Positions 1-6,577 of a DNA stretch of 7,048 nucleotides are shown piece by piece. This DNA comes from Acidobacteriota bacterium. Its GTDB lineage: Bacteria > Acidobacteriota > Holophagae > Holophagales > Holophagaceae. The first letter of the stretch is position 1, and every line of letters starts with the position of its first letter. Where the stretch lies: positions 1-7,048 of the forward strand of contig JAJYBX010000097.1 in NCBI GenBank assembly GCA_021778785.1, written 5' to 3'. Position numbers and translations under genes: made by a program. Under the pieces are notes generated by a model. That model did no database searches and was not told where the DNA came from. It saw nothing but the letters and a program-made list of their open reading frames with translations.

Positions 1-260
1 TCAAGGGCGCTGTCCTCATCCCCACGACCGCCCTCCAGCAGAGCCCGCAGGGCGCCTTCGTCTACGTGGTGAAAGCCGACGGCACCGTGGACATGCGGAT
101 CGTGGAGGTCCAGGCCACCGAAGGTGACGACACCGCCCTCAGGTCCGGCCTCAAGGCCGGCGACGTGGTCGTCACCGACGGCATGGAGAAGCTGCGGCCC
201 GGAAGCAGGGTGAGCGTGGCCAAGCCCGAGGCCCACGGGAACGCCAAAGGCAAGCCGTGA
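1..260 (+). CDS. mdtA: RND efflux periplasmic adaptor (MdtA-like), 3' end only
   Basis: Partial gene; the frame is open from base 3 and ends at TGA 258-260, giving the last 85 residues. The protein would be a periplasmic membrane fusion protein that joins an inner-membrane RND pump to an outer-membrane TolC-type channel. The visible part matches the C-terminal beta-barrel and membrane-proximal region of the MdtA/AcrA family: a strand ending in LIPTTAL, then GAFVYVV, then the typical [20 protein letters not shown] turn-and-strand near the end. The short tail (residues after SVAKPEA) is polar and lysine-rich, as is common in this family. The next gene starts 13 bases after the stop, so the two almost certainly share an operon. 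The hairpin and helical-coil regions and the lipoprotein or signal sequence lie outside the window. The family is clear; the mdtA name rests largely on the following mdtB-mdtC pair. Confidence 0.88.
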   Translation, partial: KGAVLIPTTALQQSPQGAFVYVVKADGTVDMRIVEVQATEGDDTALRSGLKAGDVVVTDGMEKLRPGSRVSVAKPEAHGNAKGKP

Positions 261-261
261 C

Positions 262-267
262 GGGGGG
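262..267 (+). promoter_or_regulatory. Ribosome-binding site of mdtB (G-run)
   Basis: A run of six G lies 6 bases before the ATG at 274. It can pair with the CCUCC of 16S rRNA through one G-U pair, so it is a usable but non-consensus Shine-Dalgarno sequence. It supports ATG 274 as the start. No strong hairpin covers it, in contrast to the sites of the two downstream genes. Confidence 0.5.
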
Positions 268-273
268 TCCGGA

Positions 274-3200
274 ATGAATCCCTCCCGCCCGTTCATCCTC
301 CGGCCCATCGCCACGTCCCTCCTGATGATCGGGCTGCTGCTGGTGGGAGCCCTGGCCTTCCGCCAGCTCCCGGTATCGGCCCTGCCCCAGGTGGACTTCC
401 CCACCATCCAGGTGGTGACCTTCTATCCCGGCGCCAGCCCGGATGTGATGGCCTCGGCCATCACCGCCCCGCTGGAGCGCCAGTTCGGCCAGCTGCCGGG
501 CCTGAACCGGATGTCGTCCACCAGCTCGAACGGCAGCTCCATCATCACCCTGCAGTTCGTGCTGGACCTCAACATCGACGTGGCGGAGCAGCAGGTCCAG
601 GCCGCCGTGAACGCGGCGGGCACCTTCCTGCCGAAGGACCTCCCGAATCCGCCCATCTACAGCAAGACCAACCCCGCCGACGCGCCCATCCTGACCCTGG
701 CCCTCACGTCGAAGTCCCTGCCCCTGTCGAAGGTGGAGGATTTCGCCGACACCCGGCTGGCCCAGAAGATCTCGCAGCTTCCGGGCGTGGGCCTGGTGAG
801 CATCAGCGGCGGCCAGAAGCCCGCGGTCCGCATCCAGGCCAACCCCTCGCAGCTGGCCTCCTACGGCCTCACCCTGGGCGACGTCCGCACCGCCGTGGGC
901 CTGAGCAACGTGAACCAGGCCAAGGGCAGCTTCGACGGCCGGAACCAGGCCTACGCCATCGGGGCCAACGACCAGCTCCTCTCCAGCGACCAGTACCGTC
1001 CCCTGGTGATCGCCTACAAGAATGGCGCGCCGGTGCGGCTCTCCGATGTGGCCTCCGTGACGGACGGCGTGGAGAACGCCCGCCAGGCCGCCTGGATGAA
1101 CGAGGTCCCGGCGGTGATCCTCAACATCCAGCGCCAGCCGGGGGCGAACATCATCGCCGTGGTGGACCGGGTCAAGCAGCTCCTGCCCCAGCTGCAGGCC
1201 TCGCTCCCCGCGGCCGTCCAGCTCTCCATCCTCACGGACCGCACCACCACCATCCGCGCCTCCGTGGCCGACGTGGAGTTCGAGCTGATGCTCACCATCG
1301 CCCTGGTGGTGATGGTGATCTTCCTGTTCCTGCGGACCCTGGCCGCCACCATCATCCCCAGTGTGGCCGTGCCCCTGTCCCTGGTGGGCACCTTCGGGGT
1401 GATGTACCTGCTGGGCTACAGCCTGAACAACCTCACCCTGATGGCGCTCACCATCTCCACCGGCTTCGTGGTGGACGATGCGATCGTGATGATCGAGAAC
1501 ATCATGCGCTACATCGAGGAGGGGGAAACGCCCCTCCAGGCGGCGCTGAAGGGCTCCGGCCAGATCGGCTTCACCATCCTCTCGCTGACGGTCTCGCTCA
1601 TCGCCGTGCTCATCCCGCTGCTCTTCATGGGCGACATCGTGGGCCGCCTGTTCCGCGAGTTCGCGGTCACCCTCAGCGTGACCATCCTCGTGTCGGCCGT
1701 GGTGTCCCTCACCCTCACGCCGATGATGTGCGCGCGCCTGCTCCACCACAAGCGGGCCGAGGAACAGGGCCGGTTCTACGTGGCCTCCGAGCGCGTGTTC
1801 CAGCGCATCATCGCCTTCTATGGCCGGACCCTGAGCTGGGTGCTGGACCACCAGAGGGCCACCCTTTACGTGGCCGGCGCCACCCTGGTGTCCACCATCC
1901 TGCTCTACCTCGCCATCCCCAAGGGCTTCTTCCCGGTGCAGGACACGGGCGTGATCCTGGGCATCTCCGAGGCCCCCCAGTCCGTCTCCTTCGAGGCCAT
2001 GGCCCAGGCGCAGCAGTCCCTCACCCGGGTGATCCTGAAGGATCCCGCCGTGGCGAGCCTCTCCTCCTTCATCGGCATCGACGGCACCAACACCACCCTG
2101 AACAGCGGGCGCATCCAGATCAACCTGAAGCCCCTGGAGGAGCGCCGCCTCAGCGCCAGCGAGGTCATCCGCCGCCTGCAGCCGGAGCTGGCGCAGGTCC
2201 AGGGGATCAGGCTCTTCCTGCAGCCCGTCCAGGACCTCACGGTGGAGGACCGGGTCAGCCGCACCCAGTACCAGTACACGCTGGAGGACGCGGATCCGAA
2301 GGAGCTCGCCCTCTGGGCGCCCCGCTTCCTCGACCGGCTCCAGGCCCTTCCCGAGCTGCGGGACGTGGCCAGCGACCAGCAGAACTCCGGCCTCCAGGCG
2401 AAGCTCATCCTGGACCGGACCACCGCCTCCCGCCTCGGCATCACGCCCCAGATGCTCGATGACGCCCTGTACGACGCCTTCGGCCAGCGCCAGATCTCCA
2501 CCATGTTCACCCAGCTGAACCAGTACCGCGTGGTGCTGGAGGCCGCGCCGGGGCTGCAGCAGCATCCCGAGGACCTCCAGAACATCTATGTGAAGTCCGG
2601 CTCCGGCGGGGCCGTCCCCCTCAGCGCCTTCACCCGGCTGGAAGTGGGCACCACACCCCTCGCGGTGAACCACCAGGGCCAGTTCCCCACCGTGACCGTC
2701 TCCTTCAACCTCGCGCCCGGCGCCTCCCTCGGCGATGCGGTGAAGGCCATCACCGCGGCCAAAGGCGAGATCGACCTGCCCCCCAGCATCAAGGCCGGCT
2801 TCCAGGGCACGGCCCTGGCCTTCGGCGCCTCGCTCGCCAACACGCCGTTCCTCATCCTCGCCGCGATCCTCACGGTCTACATCCTGCTCGGCGTGCTGTA
2901 CGAGAGCTACATCCACCCCATCACGATCCTCTCGACCCTGCCCTCCGCCGGCGTGGGGGCCCTGCTCTCGCTGATGCTCTTCCGCACGGATTTCAGCGTG
3001 ATCGCCCTCATCGGCATCATCCTGCTCATCGGCATCGTGGAGAAGAACGCGATCATGATGATCGACTTCGCCCTCGACGCGGAGCGCAAGGAGGGCAGGC
3101 CGCCAACCGAGGCCATCTTCCAGGCCGCCCTCCTCCGGTTCCGGCCCATCATCATGACCACCATGGCGGCCCTCCTGGCCGGCGTGCCCCTGGCCCTCGG

Positions 3201-3375
3201 CTCCGGCGTGGGCTCGGAGCTGCGGCGCCCCCTGGGCATCGCCATCGTGGGCGGCCTGATCTTCAGCCAGGTGCTGACGCTGTACACGACGCCCGTGATT
3301 TATCTCGCCTTCGACCGCCTCGCTGCCCGCGCGCGCCGCTGGCGCGGTGCGCGTCAGGCTTCGCCAAAAGCATAA
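274..3375 (+). CDS. mdtB: RND multidrug efflux transporter subunit, MdtB type
   Basis: Inner-membrane proton/drug antiporter of the RND (HAE1/AcrB) family, 1033 residues, normal length. The layout is the usual one: TM1 near 11-30, a large periplasmic loop, TM2-TM6 near 337-485, TM7 near 530-549 followed by [11 protein letters not shown], a second periplasmic loop, and TM8-TM12 near 858-1010. Proton-relay residues are present: D401-D402 in [13 protein letters not shown] (TM4), K924 in [10 protein letters not shown] (TM10), and R955 and T962 in RFRPIIMTT (TM11). The MdtB rather than MdtC assignment rests on the porter-loop signatures [20 protein letters not shown] (601-620) and [10 protein letters not shown] (661-670), which resemble E. 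coli MdtB as I remember it. In E. coli two MdtB join one MdtC in the trimer, and mutating the relay residues matters mainly in MdtB. It follows the adaptor gene by 13 bases and precedes mdtC by 85. One oddity is Glu923 beside the relay lysine, where the partner subunit has Lys. MuxB is an alternative name for the same type. Confidence 0.95.
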   Translation: MNPSRPFILRPIATSLLMIGLLLVGALAFRQLPVSALPQVDFPTIQVVTFYPGASPDVMASAITAPLERQFGQLPGLNRMSSTSSNGSSIITLQFVLDLNIDVAEQQVQAAVNAAGTFLPKDLPNPPIYSKTNPADAPILTLALTSKSLPLSKVEDFADTRLAQKISQLPGVGLVSISGGQKPAVRIQANPSQLASYGLTLGDVRTAVGLSNVNQAKGSFDGRNQAYAIGANDQLLSSDQYRPLVIAYKNGAPVRLSDVASVTDGVENARQAAWMNEVPAVILNIQRQPGANIIAVVDRVKQLLPQLQASLPAAVQLSILTDRTTTIRASVADVEFELMLTIALVVMVIFLFLRTLAATIIPSVAVPLSLVGTFGVMYLLGYSLNNLTLMALTISTGFVVDDAIVMIENIMRYIEEGETPLQAALKGSGQIGFTILSLTVSLIAVLIPLLFMGDIVGRLFREFAVTLSVTILVSAVVSLTLTPMMCARLLHHKRAEEQGRFYVASERVFQRIIAFYGRTLSWVLDHQRATLYVAGATLVSTILLYLAIPKGFFPVQDTGVILGISEAPQSVSFEAMAQAQQSLTRVILKDPAVASLSSFIGIDGTNTTLNSGRIQINLKPLEERRLSASEVIRRLQPELAQVQGIRLFLQPVQDLTVEDRVSRTQYQYTLEDADPKELALWAPRFLDRLQALPELRDVASDQQNSGLQAKLILDRTTASRLGITPQMLDDALYDAFGQRQISTMFTQLNQYRVVLEAAPGLQQHPEDLQNIYVKSGSGGAVPLSAFTRLEVGTTPLAVNHQGQFPTVTVSFNLAPGASLGDAVKAITAAKGEIDLPPSIKAGFQGTALAFGASLANTPFLILAAILTVYILLGVLYESYIHPITILSTLPSAGVGALLSLMLFRTDFSVIALIGIILLIGIVEKNAIMMIDFALDAERKEGRPPTEAIFQAALLRFRPIIMTTMAALLAGVPLALGSGVGSELRRPLGIAIVGGLIFSQVLTLYTTPVIYLAFDRLAARARRWRGARQASPKA

Positions 3376-3380
3376 AATCC

Positions 3381-3464
3381 ATGTCGCGCCCCTCACTCCA
3401 TCTCTCGTTCCGCTGCCCTGGCAGCGGCTATCTCCAGGCAACACGCCTGGAGCAGAAGCCATGA
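3381..3464 (+). CDS. Possible 27-codon leader ORF ending on the mdtC start
   Basis: A small open frame begins with ATG 3381, 5 bases after the mdtB stop, and ends at TGA 3462-3464, which overlaps the mdtC ATG in an ATGA arrangement. It would encode 27 residues (MSRPSLHLSFRC, then PGSGYLQATRLEQKP). I recognise no family in it. It has no clear Shine-Dalgarno sequence, so translation would depend on reinitiation by ribosomes leaving mdtB. Its codons include several that are uncommon in the neighbouring genes (TCA, CAT, CCT, TAT, GCA, ACA, CCA), which argues against it being an ordinary protein gene. The frame runs through both spacer hairpins, so translating it would melt the structure over the mdtC ribosome-binding site. 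It may be a coupling or leader ORF, or chance. Confidence 0.28.
   Translation: MSRPSLHLSFRCPGSGYLQATRLEQKP
3410..3427 (+). promoter_or_regulatory. First spacer hairpin (mdtB-mdtC)
   Basis: Perfect inverted repeat: 3410-3416 (CCGCTGC) pairs with 3421-3427 (GCAGCGG), leaving a four-base loop CCTG at 3417-3420. The 7-bp stem has six G-C pairs and one A-T pair, so it should be stable in RNA. No T-run follows (the next bases are CTATCTCC), so it is not a typical intrinsic terminator. It lies 34 bases after the mdtB stop and 33 bases before the mdtC start, directly upstream of a second hairpin. It might stabilise the upstream transcript end or form part of a leader structure; its role is unknown. 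Confidence 0.5.
3432..3452 (+). promoter_or_regulatory. Hairpin covering the mdtC ribosome-binding site
   Basis: Perfect 8-bp inverted repeat: 3432-3439 (CTCCAGGC) pairs with 3445-3452 (GCCTGGAG) around a five-base loop AACAC. The last four bases of the right arm, GGAG at 3449-3452, are the only good Shine-Dalgarno sequence for the ATG at 3461 (8 bases of spacing). The left arm therefore begins with CTCC, a built-in anti-Shine-Dalgarno. When folded, this would hide the mdtC ribosome-binding site. No T-run follows, so termination is unlikely. The pairing is seen directly; the regulatory role is inferred. Confidence 0.6.
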
Positions 3465-6400
3465 GCATCTCGGCCCCCTTCATCCGGCGTCCGGTCGCCA
3501 CCACGCTCCTGACGGTGGCCCTGGCCCTGCTGGGGGGCATCGCCTACCAGTTCCTGCCCGTCGCGCCGCTACCCCAGGTGGAGTTCCCCACCATCCAGGT
3601 GTCGGCCGGATTGCCGGGGGCCAGCCCCGACACCATGGCCTCCTCCGTGGCCACGCCCCTGGAACGCCAGTTCGGCCGCATCGCCGGCATCACGGAGATG
3701 ACGTCGTCCAGCTCCCTGGGGTCCACGAACATCACCCTGCAGTTCGATCTCAGCCGGAACATCGACGCGGCGGCCCGCGACGTGCAGGCCGCCATCAACG
3801 CCGCGCGCGGGGACCTGCCGGCGGCCCTGCCGAACAACCCCTCGTACCGCAAGGTGAATCCGGCGGACGCCCCCATCCTCATGCTCTCGCTCACCTCCAA
3901 GGTCGTGCCGCGGGAGAAGATGTACGACCTCGCCTCCTCGGTCCTGCAGCAGAAGCTCTCCCAGGTGCAGGGCGTGGGGCAGGTCTTCGTGTGGGGCGGG
4001 GCCCTGCCCGCCGTGCGGGTGGACGTGAATCCCGTGGCCCTGAACGGCCATGGCCTGAGCCTGGAGGATGTCCGCACGGCCCTCGCCAGCGCCAACATCA
4101 ACCGCCCGAAGGGCGACCTGTCCAGCGTCCACCACGCCTGGTCCCTGGCCGCCACGGACCAGCTGATGAAGGCCGCGGACTACCGGCCGCTGGTCCTCGC
4201 CTACCGGAACGGGGCGGCGCTGCACCTCTCCGAGGTGGCCCGGGTCGAGGACTCGGTGGAGAACATCCGCAACCTCGGCCTCTCCAACGGGGCGCCGGCC
4301 ATCATCATCCCCATCTTCCGCCAACCCGACGCCAACATCATCCAGACCGTGGACCACGTGAAGGCCCTGCTGCCGCAGCTCCAGGCCTCGATCCCGCCCA
4401 CCATGGAGCTGAACGTCCTCATCGACGCCACGCGGACCATCCGGTCCTCGGTGAAGGATGTCCAGTTCGCCCTGAGCATCTCCATCCTCCTGGTCATCCT
4501 GGTGGTGTTCATCTTCCTGCGGAGCCCCCGGTCCACGCTCATCCCCAGCGTGGCCGTGCCCATCTCGCTCATCGGCACCTTCGGGGCCATGTACCTCCTG
4601 GGCTACACCATCGACAACCTCTCCCTCATGGCCCTGACCGTGGCCACGGGGTTCGTGGTGGACGACGCCATCGTGGTCGTGGAGAACATCACCCGCCACC
4701 TCGAGGGCGGCATGACGCCCATGGAGGCCGCCCTCCACGGGGCGAAGGAGATCGGCTTCACGGTGGTCTCCATCAGCATCTCGCTCATCGCCGTCTTCAT
4801 CCCCATCCTGCTCATGGGCGGCCTGGTGGGCCGGCTCTTCCGCGAGTTCGCCGTCACCCTCTCCATCGCCATCCTGGTGTCGCTGTTCGTCTCCCTCACC
4901 ACCACGCCCATGATGTGCGCCCGCCTGCTGCGGCCCCACGCCGAGGAACGACACGGCCGCCTCTTCCAGGCCAGCGAGCGCGCCTTCCAGTGGATCATGG
5001 CCCACTACGAGCGTTCCCTCGCCTGGGTGCTGCGGCACCAGCCCCTCACGCTGGCGGTGGCCGTGGCCACCATGGCCGCCACCATCGGGCTCTACATCAT
5101 CGTGCCCAAGGGCTTCTTCCCCCAGCAGGACACGGGCCGCATCGTCGGGTCCATCGTGGCCGCCCAGGACGTCTCGTTCCAGGGCATGGAGCGCCTGCTG
5201 AAGCAGTACGTCGCCGCCGTCCAGTCCGATCCGGCCCTGGAGAACGTCACCGGCTTCGTGGGCGGGGGCAACACCGGCCGCATGTTCTGCTCCCTCAAGC
5301 CCGCGGACCAGCGCAAGGACACCGCCGACCAGGTCATCGCCCGGCTGCGGGCCAAGACGGCCCACATCCCGGGCGGCGCCCTCTACATGCAGCCCGTCCA
5401 GGACCTCCGCATCGGGGGGCGGCCCGCCAGCGCCCAGTACCAGTACACCCTCCAGGGCGACGATGCCCGGGAGCTCTTCGAATGGGCGCCCCGGGTGCTC
5501 CAGCGGCTCCGCACCCTGCCCCAGCTGGCGGACGTGAACTCCGACCTCCAGAACAAGGGGCTGGAGGCCACGGTGGTCATCGACCGCCCGACCGCCTCCC
5601 GCCTGGGCGTCACGCCCCAGGCCATCGACGCCACGCTGTATGACGCCTTCGGCCAGCGCTTCGTCTCCACCATCTACACGCAGCTCAACCAGTACCATGT
5701 GGTGATGGAGGCCGAACCGGCCTTCTGGCAGACGCCCGACGGCCTGAAATACATCTACGTGCGGTCCAGCACGGGGTCCCTGGTGCCCCTCAGCGCCTTC
5801 GCCCATTTCGAACGCAAGGACACCACCCTCTCCGTCAACCACCAGGGGCAGATGCCCTCCGTCACCCTGTCCTTCAACCTGCCCGTGGGCGTGGCCCTCG
5901 GTGACGCCGTGGACGCCATCGACCGGGCCGAGCAGGAGATCCGCCTGCCGGGCAGCATCCACGGCAGCTACATGGGCACGGCCCAGGCCTTCCGGGCCTC
6001 CCTGGCCAACCAGCCCCTCCTCATCATCGCCGCCCTGTTCGTGGTCTACATCGTGCTGGGGGTGCTCTACGAGAGCCTCATCCACCCCCTGACCATCCTC
6101 TCCACCCTACCCAGCGCCGGCGTGGGCGCGCTGCTGGCCCTGCTCATCTTCCGCACGGATTTGAGCGTGATCGCCTTCATCGGGATCATCCTCCTCATCG
6201 GCATCGTGAAGAAGAACGCCATCCTCATGATCGATTTCGCCCTGGAGGTGGAGCGGAGGGAGGGCGTCACCCCGGAGCGGGCCATCTTCCAGGCCGCCCT
6301 CCTGCGCTTCCGGCCCATCACCATGACCACCCTGGCGGCCCTGCTGGGGGGCCTGCCCCTGGCCATCGGCATGGGCACGGGCTCGGAGCTGCGCCGTCCC

Positions 6401-6544
6401 CTGGGCATCGCGATCGTCGGCGGCCTCCTCTTCAGCCAGCTCCTGACCCTCTACACCACCCCCGTGATCTACCTCTACATGGACCGGCTCCATCTGGGGT
6501 GGGTCCGGTTCCGGGCGAGGCGGAAGCCCCCCCTCCCGGCTTGA
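3461..6544 (+). CDS. mdtC: RND multidrug efflux transporter subunit, MdtC type
   Basis: Second RND pump subunit, 1027 residues from ATG 3461. The frame stays open back to a GTG at 3347, but that start would overlap mdtB and add 38 residues unlike the family. ATG 3461 has GGAG 8 bases upstream and gives the expected N-terminus MSISAPFIRRPVATTLLTV. The usual 12-TM layout is present: TM1 near 12-30, TM2 near 336-355, TM7 near 529-548 followed by PKGFFPQQDTG, and TM8 near 853-872. Proton-relay residues are D401-D402 ([13 protein letters not shown]), K918 (GIVKKNAILM), R949 and T956 (RFRPITMTT). The short loop FVGGGNTGRMFCSLKP (599-614) and the VQDLRIGGRPASAQYQYTL stretch (starting near 646) resemble E. 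coli MdtC rather than MdtB. In E. coli MdtC is the single C protomer of the B2C trimer and is thought to handle drug binding. It arose by old duplication with mdtB. The basic, proline-rich tail is short and cytoplasmic. MuxC is the equivalent name. Confidence 0.95.
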   Translation: MSISAPFIRRPVATTLLTVALALLGGIAYQFLPVAPLPQVEFPTIQVSAGLPGASPDTMASSVATPLERQFGRIAGITEMTSSSSLGSTNITLQFDLSRNIDAAARDVQAAINAARGDLPAALPNNPSYRKVNPADAPILMLSLTSKVVPREKMYDLASSVLQQKLSQVQGVGQVFVWGGALPAVRVDVNPVALNGHGLSLEDVRTALASANINRPKGDLSSVHHAWSLAATDQLMKAADYRPLVLAYRNGAALHLSEVARVEDSVENIRNLGLSNGAPAIIIPIFRQPDANIIQTVDHVKALLPQLQASIPPTMELNVLIDATRTIRSSVKDVQFALSISILLVILVVFIFLRSPRSTLIPSVAVPISLIGTFGAMYLLGYTIDNLSLMALTVATGFVVDDAIVVVENITRHLEGGMTPMEAALHGAKEIGFTVVSISISLIAVFIPILLMGGLVGRLFREFAVTLSIAILVSLFVSLTTTPMMCARLLRPHAEERHGRLFQASERAFQWIMAHYERSLAWVLRHQPLTLAVAVATMAATIGLYIIVPKGFFPQQDTGRIVGSIVAAQDVSFQGMERLLKQYVAAVQSDPALENVTGFVGGGNTGRMFCSLKPADQRKDTADQVIARLRAKTAHIPGGALYMQPVQDLRIGGRPASAQYQYTLQGDDARELFEWAPRVLQRLRTLPQLADVNSDLQNKGLEATVVIDRPTASRLGVTPQAIDATLYDAFGQRFVSTIYTQLNQYHVVMEAEPAFWQTPDGLKYIYVRSSTGSLVPLSAFAHFERKDTTLSVNHQGQMPSVTLSFNLPVGVALGDAVDAIDRAEQEIRLPGSIHGSYMGTAQAFRASLANQPLLIIAALFVVYIVLGVLYESLIHPLTILSTLPSAGVGALLALLIFRTDLSVIAFIGIILLIGIVKKNAILMIDFALEVERREGVTPERAIFQAALLRFRPITMTTLAALLGGLPLAIGMGTGSELRRPLGIAIVGGLLFSQLLTLYTTPVIYLYMDRLHLGWVRFRARRKPPLPA

Positions 6545-6550
6545 GCCCGG

Positions 6551-6576
6551 GCCCTCCGGGTGCGATCCTGGAGGGC
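6551..6576 (+). promoter_or_regulatory. Hairpin covering the aspS ribosome-binding site
   Basis: Bases 6551-6560 (GCCCTCCGGG) pair with 6567-6576 (CCTGGAGGGC) over 10 positions with a single G-U pair, closing a six-base loop TGCGAT. The right arm contains GGAGGG (6570-6575), the Shine-Dalgarno sequence for the aspS ATG at 6578, and ends one base before that ATG. The stem would be very stable and would hide the site completely. A shorter competing stem exists: CCCGG 6546-6550 with CCGGG 6556-6560, which uses half of the left arm. No T-run follows, so this does not look like a terminator for the efflux operon. The left arm begins 6 bases after the mdtC stop, inside the footprint of a terminating ribosome. 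Confidence 0.6.
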
Positions 6577-6577
6577 T

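Noticed and set aside
3111..3150. Stretches of identical DNA shared by mdtB and mdtC (for example about 24 bases near 3111-3136 and 6281-6304, and about 19 bases near 2220 and 5390) as signs of recent gene conversion
   Set aside because: The identities are short, fall on strongly conserved RND motifs, and are expected from an old duplication under shared codon bias. Flanking sequence diverges at once.
3350..3378. TAAAAT at 3373-3378 as a -10 box for a separate mdtC promoter
   Set aside because: It matches 5 of 6 bases of the -10 consensus in an otherwise GC-rich region, but no -35-like hexamer lies at 16-18 bases upstream, and part of the match is simply the mdtB stop codon.
3347..3460. Upstream GTG start extending mdtC by 38 residues into the mdtB 3' end
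   Set aside because: The added residues do not look like an RND N-terminus, no ribosome-binding site precedes the GTG, and ATG 3461 has a well-spaced GGAG and gives the standard family start.
172..3540. Very long open frame on the - strand opposite mdtB (1122 codons)
   Set aside because: It lies exactly opposite a clear RND gene. The translation is a low-complexity mix rich in G, H, E, D, R and L, as expected from reading strongly GC-biased codons backwards, where stop triplets are rare. No domain is recognisable.
3991..5643. 550-codon + strand frame within mdtC
   Set aside because: Out-of-frame shadow rich in Pro, Arg, Gly and His. The overlapping mdtC frame has full family conservation across the same bases.
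3569..6085. Long open frame on the - strand opposite mdtC (838 codons)
   Set aside because: Same effect: composition-driven absence of stops opposite mdtC, with repetitive H/D/G/E-rich translation and no recognisable family.
6546..6576. mdtC-aspS hairpin as an intrinsic terminator of the efflux operon
   Set aside because: The stem is strong enough, but no T-run follows; the bases after it are the aspS start codon and coding sequence.
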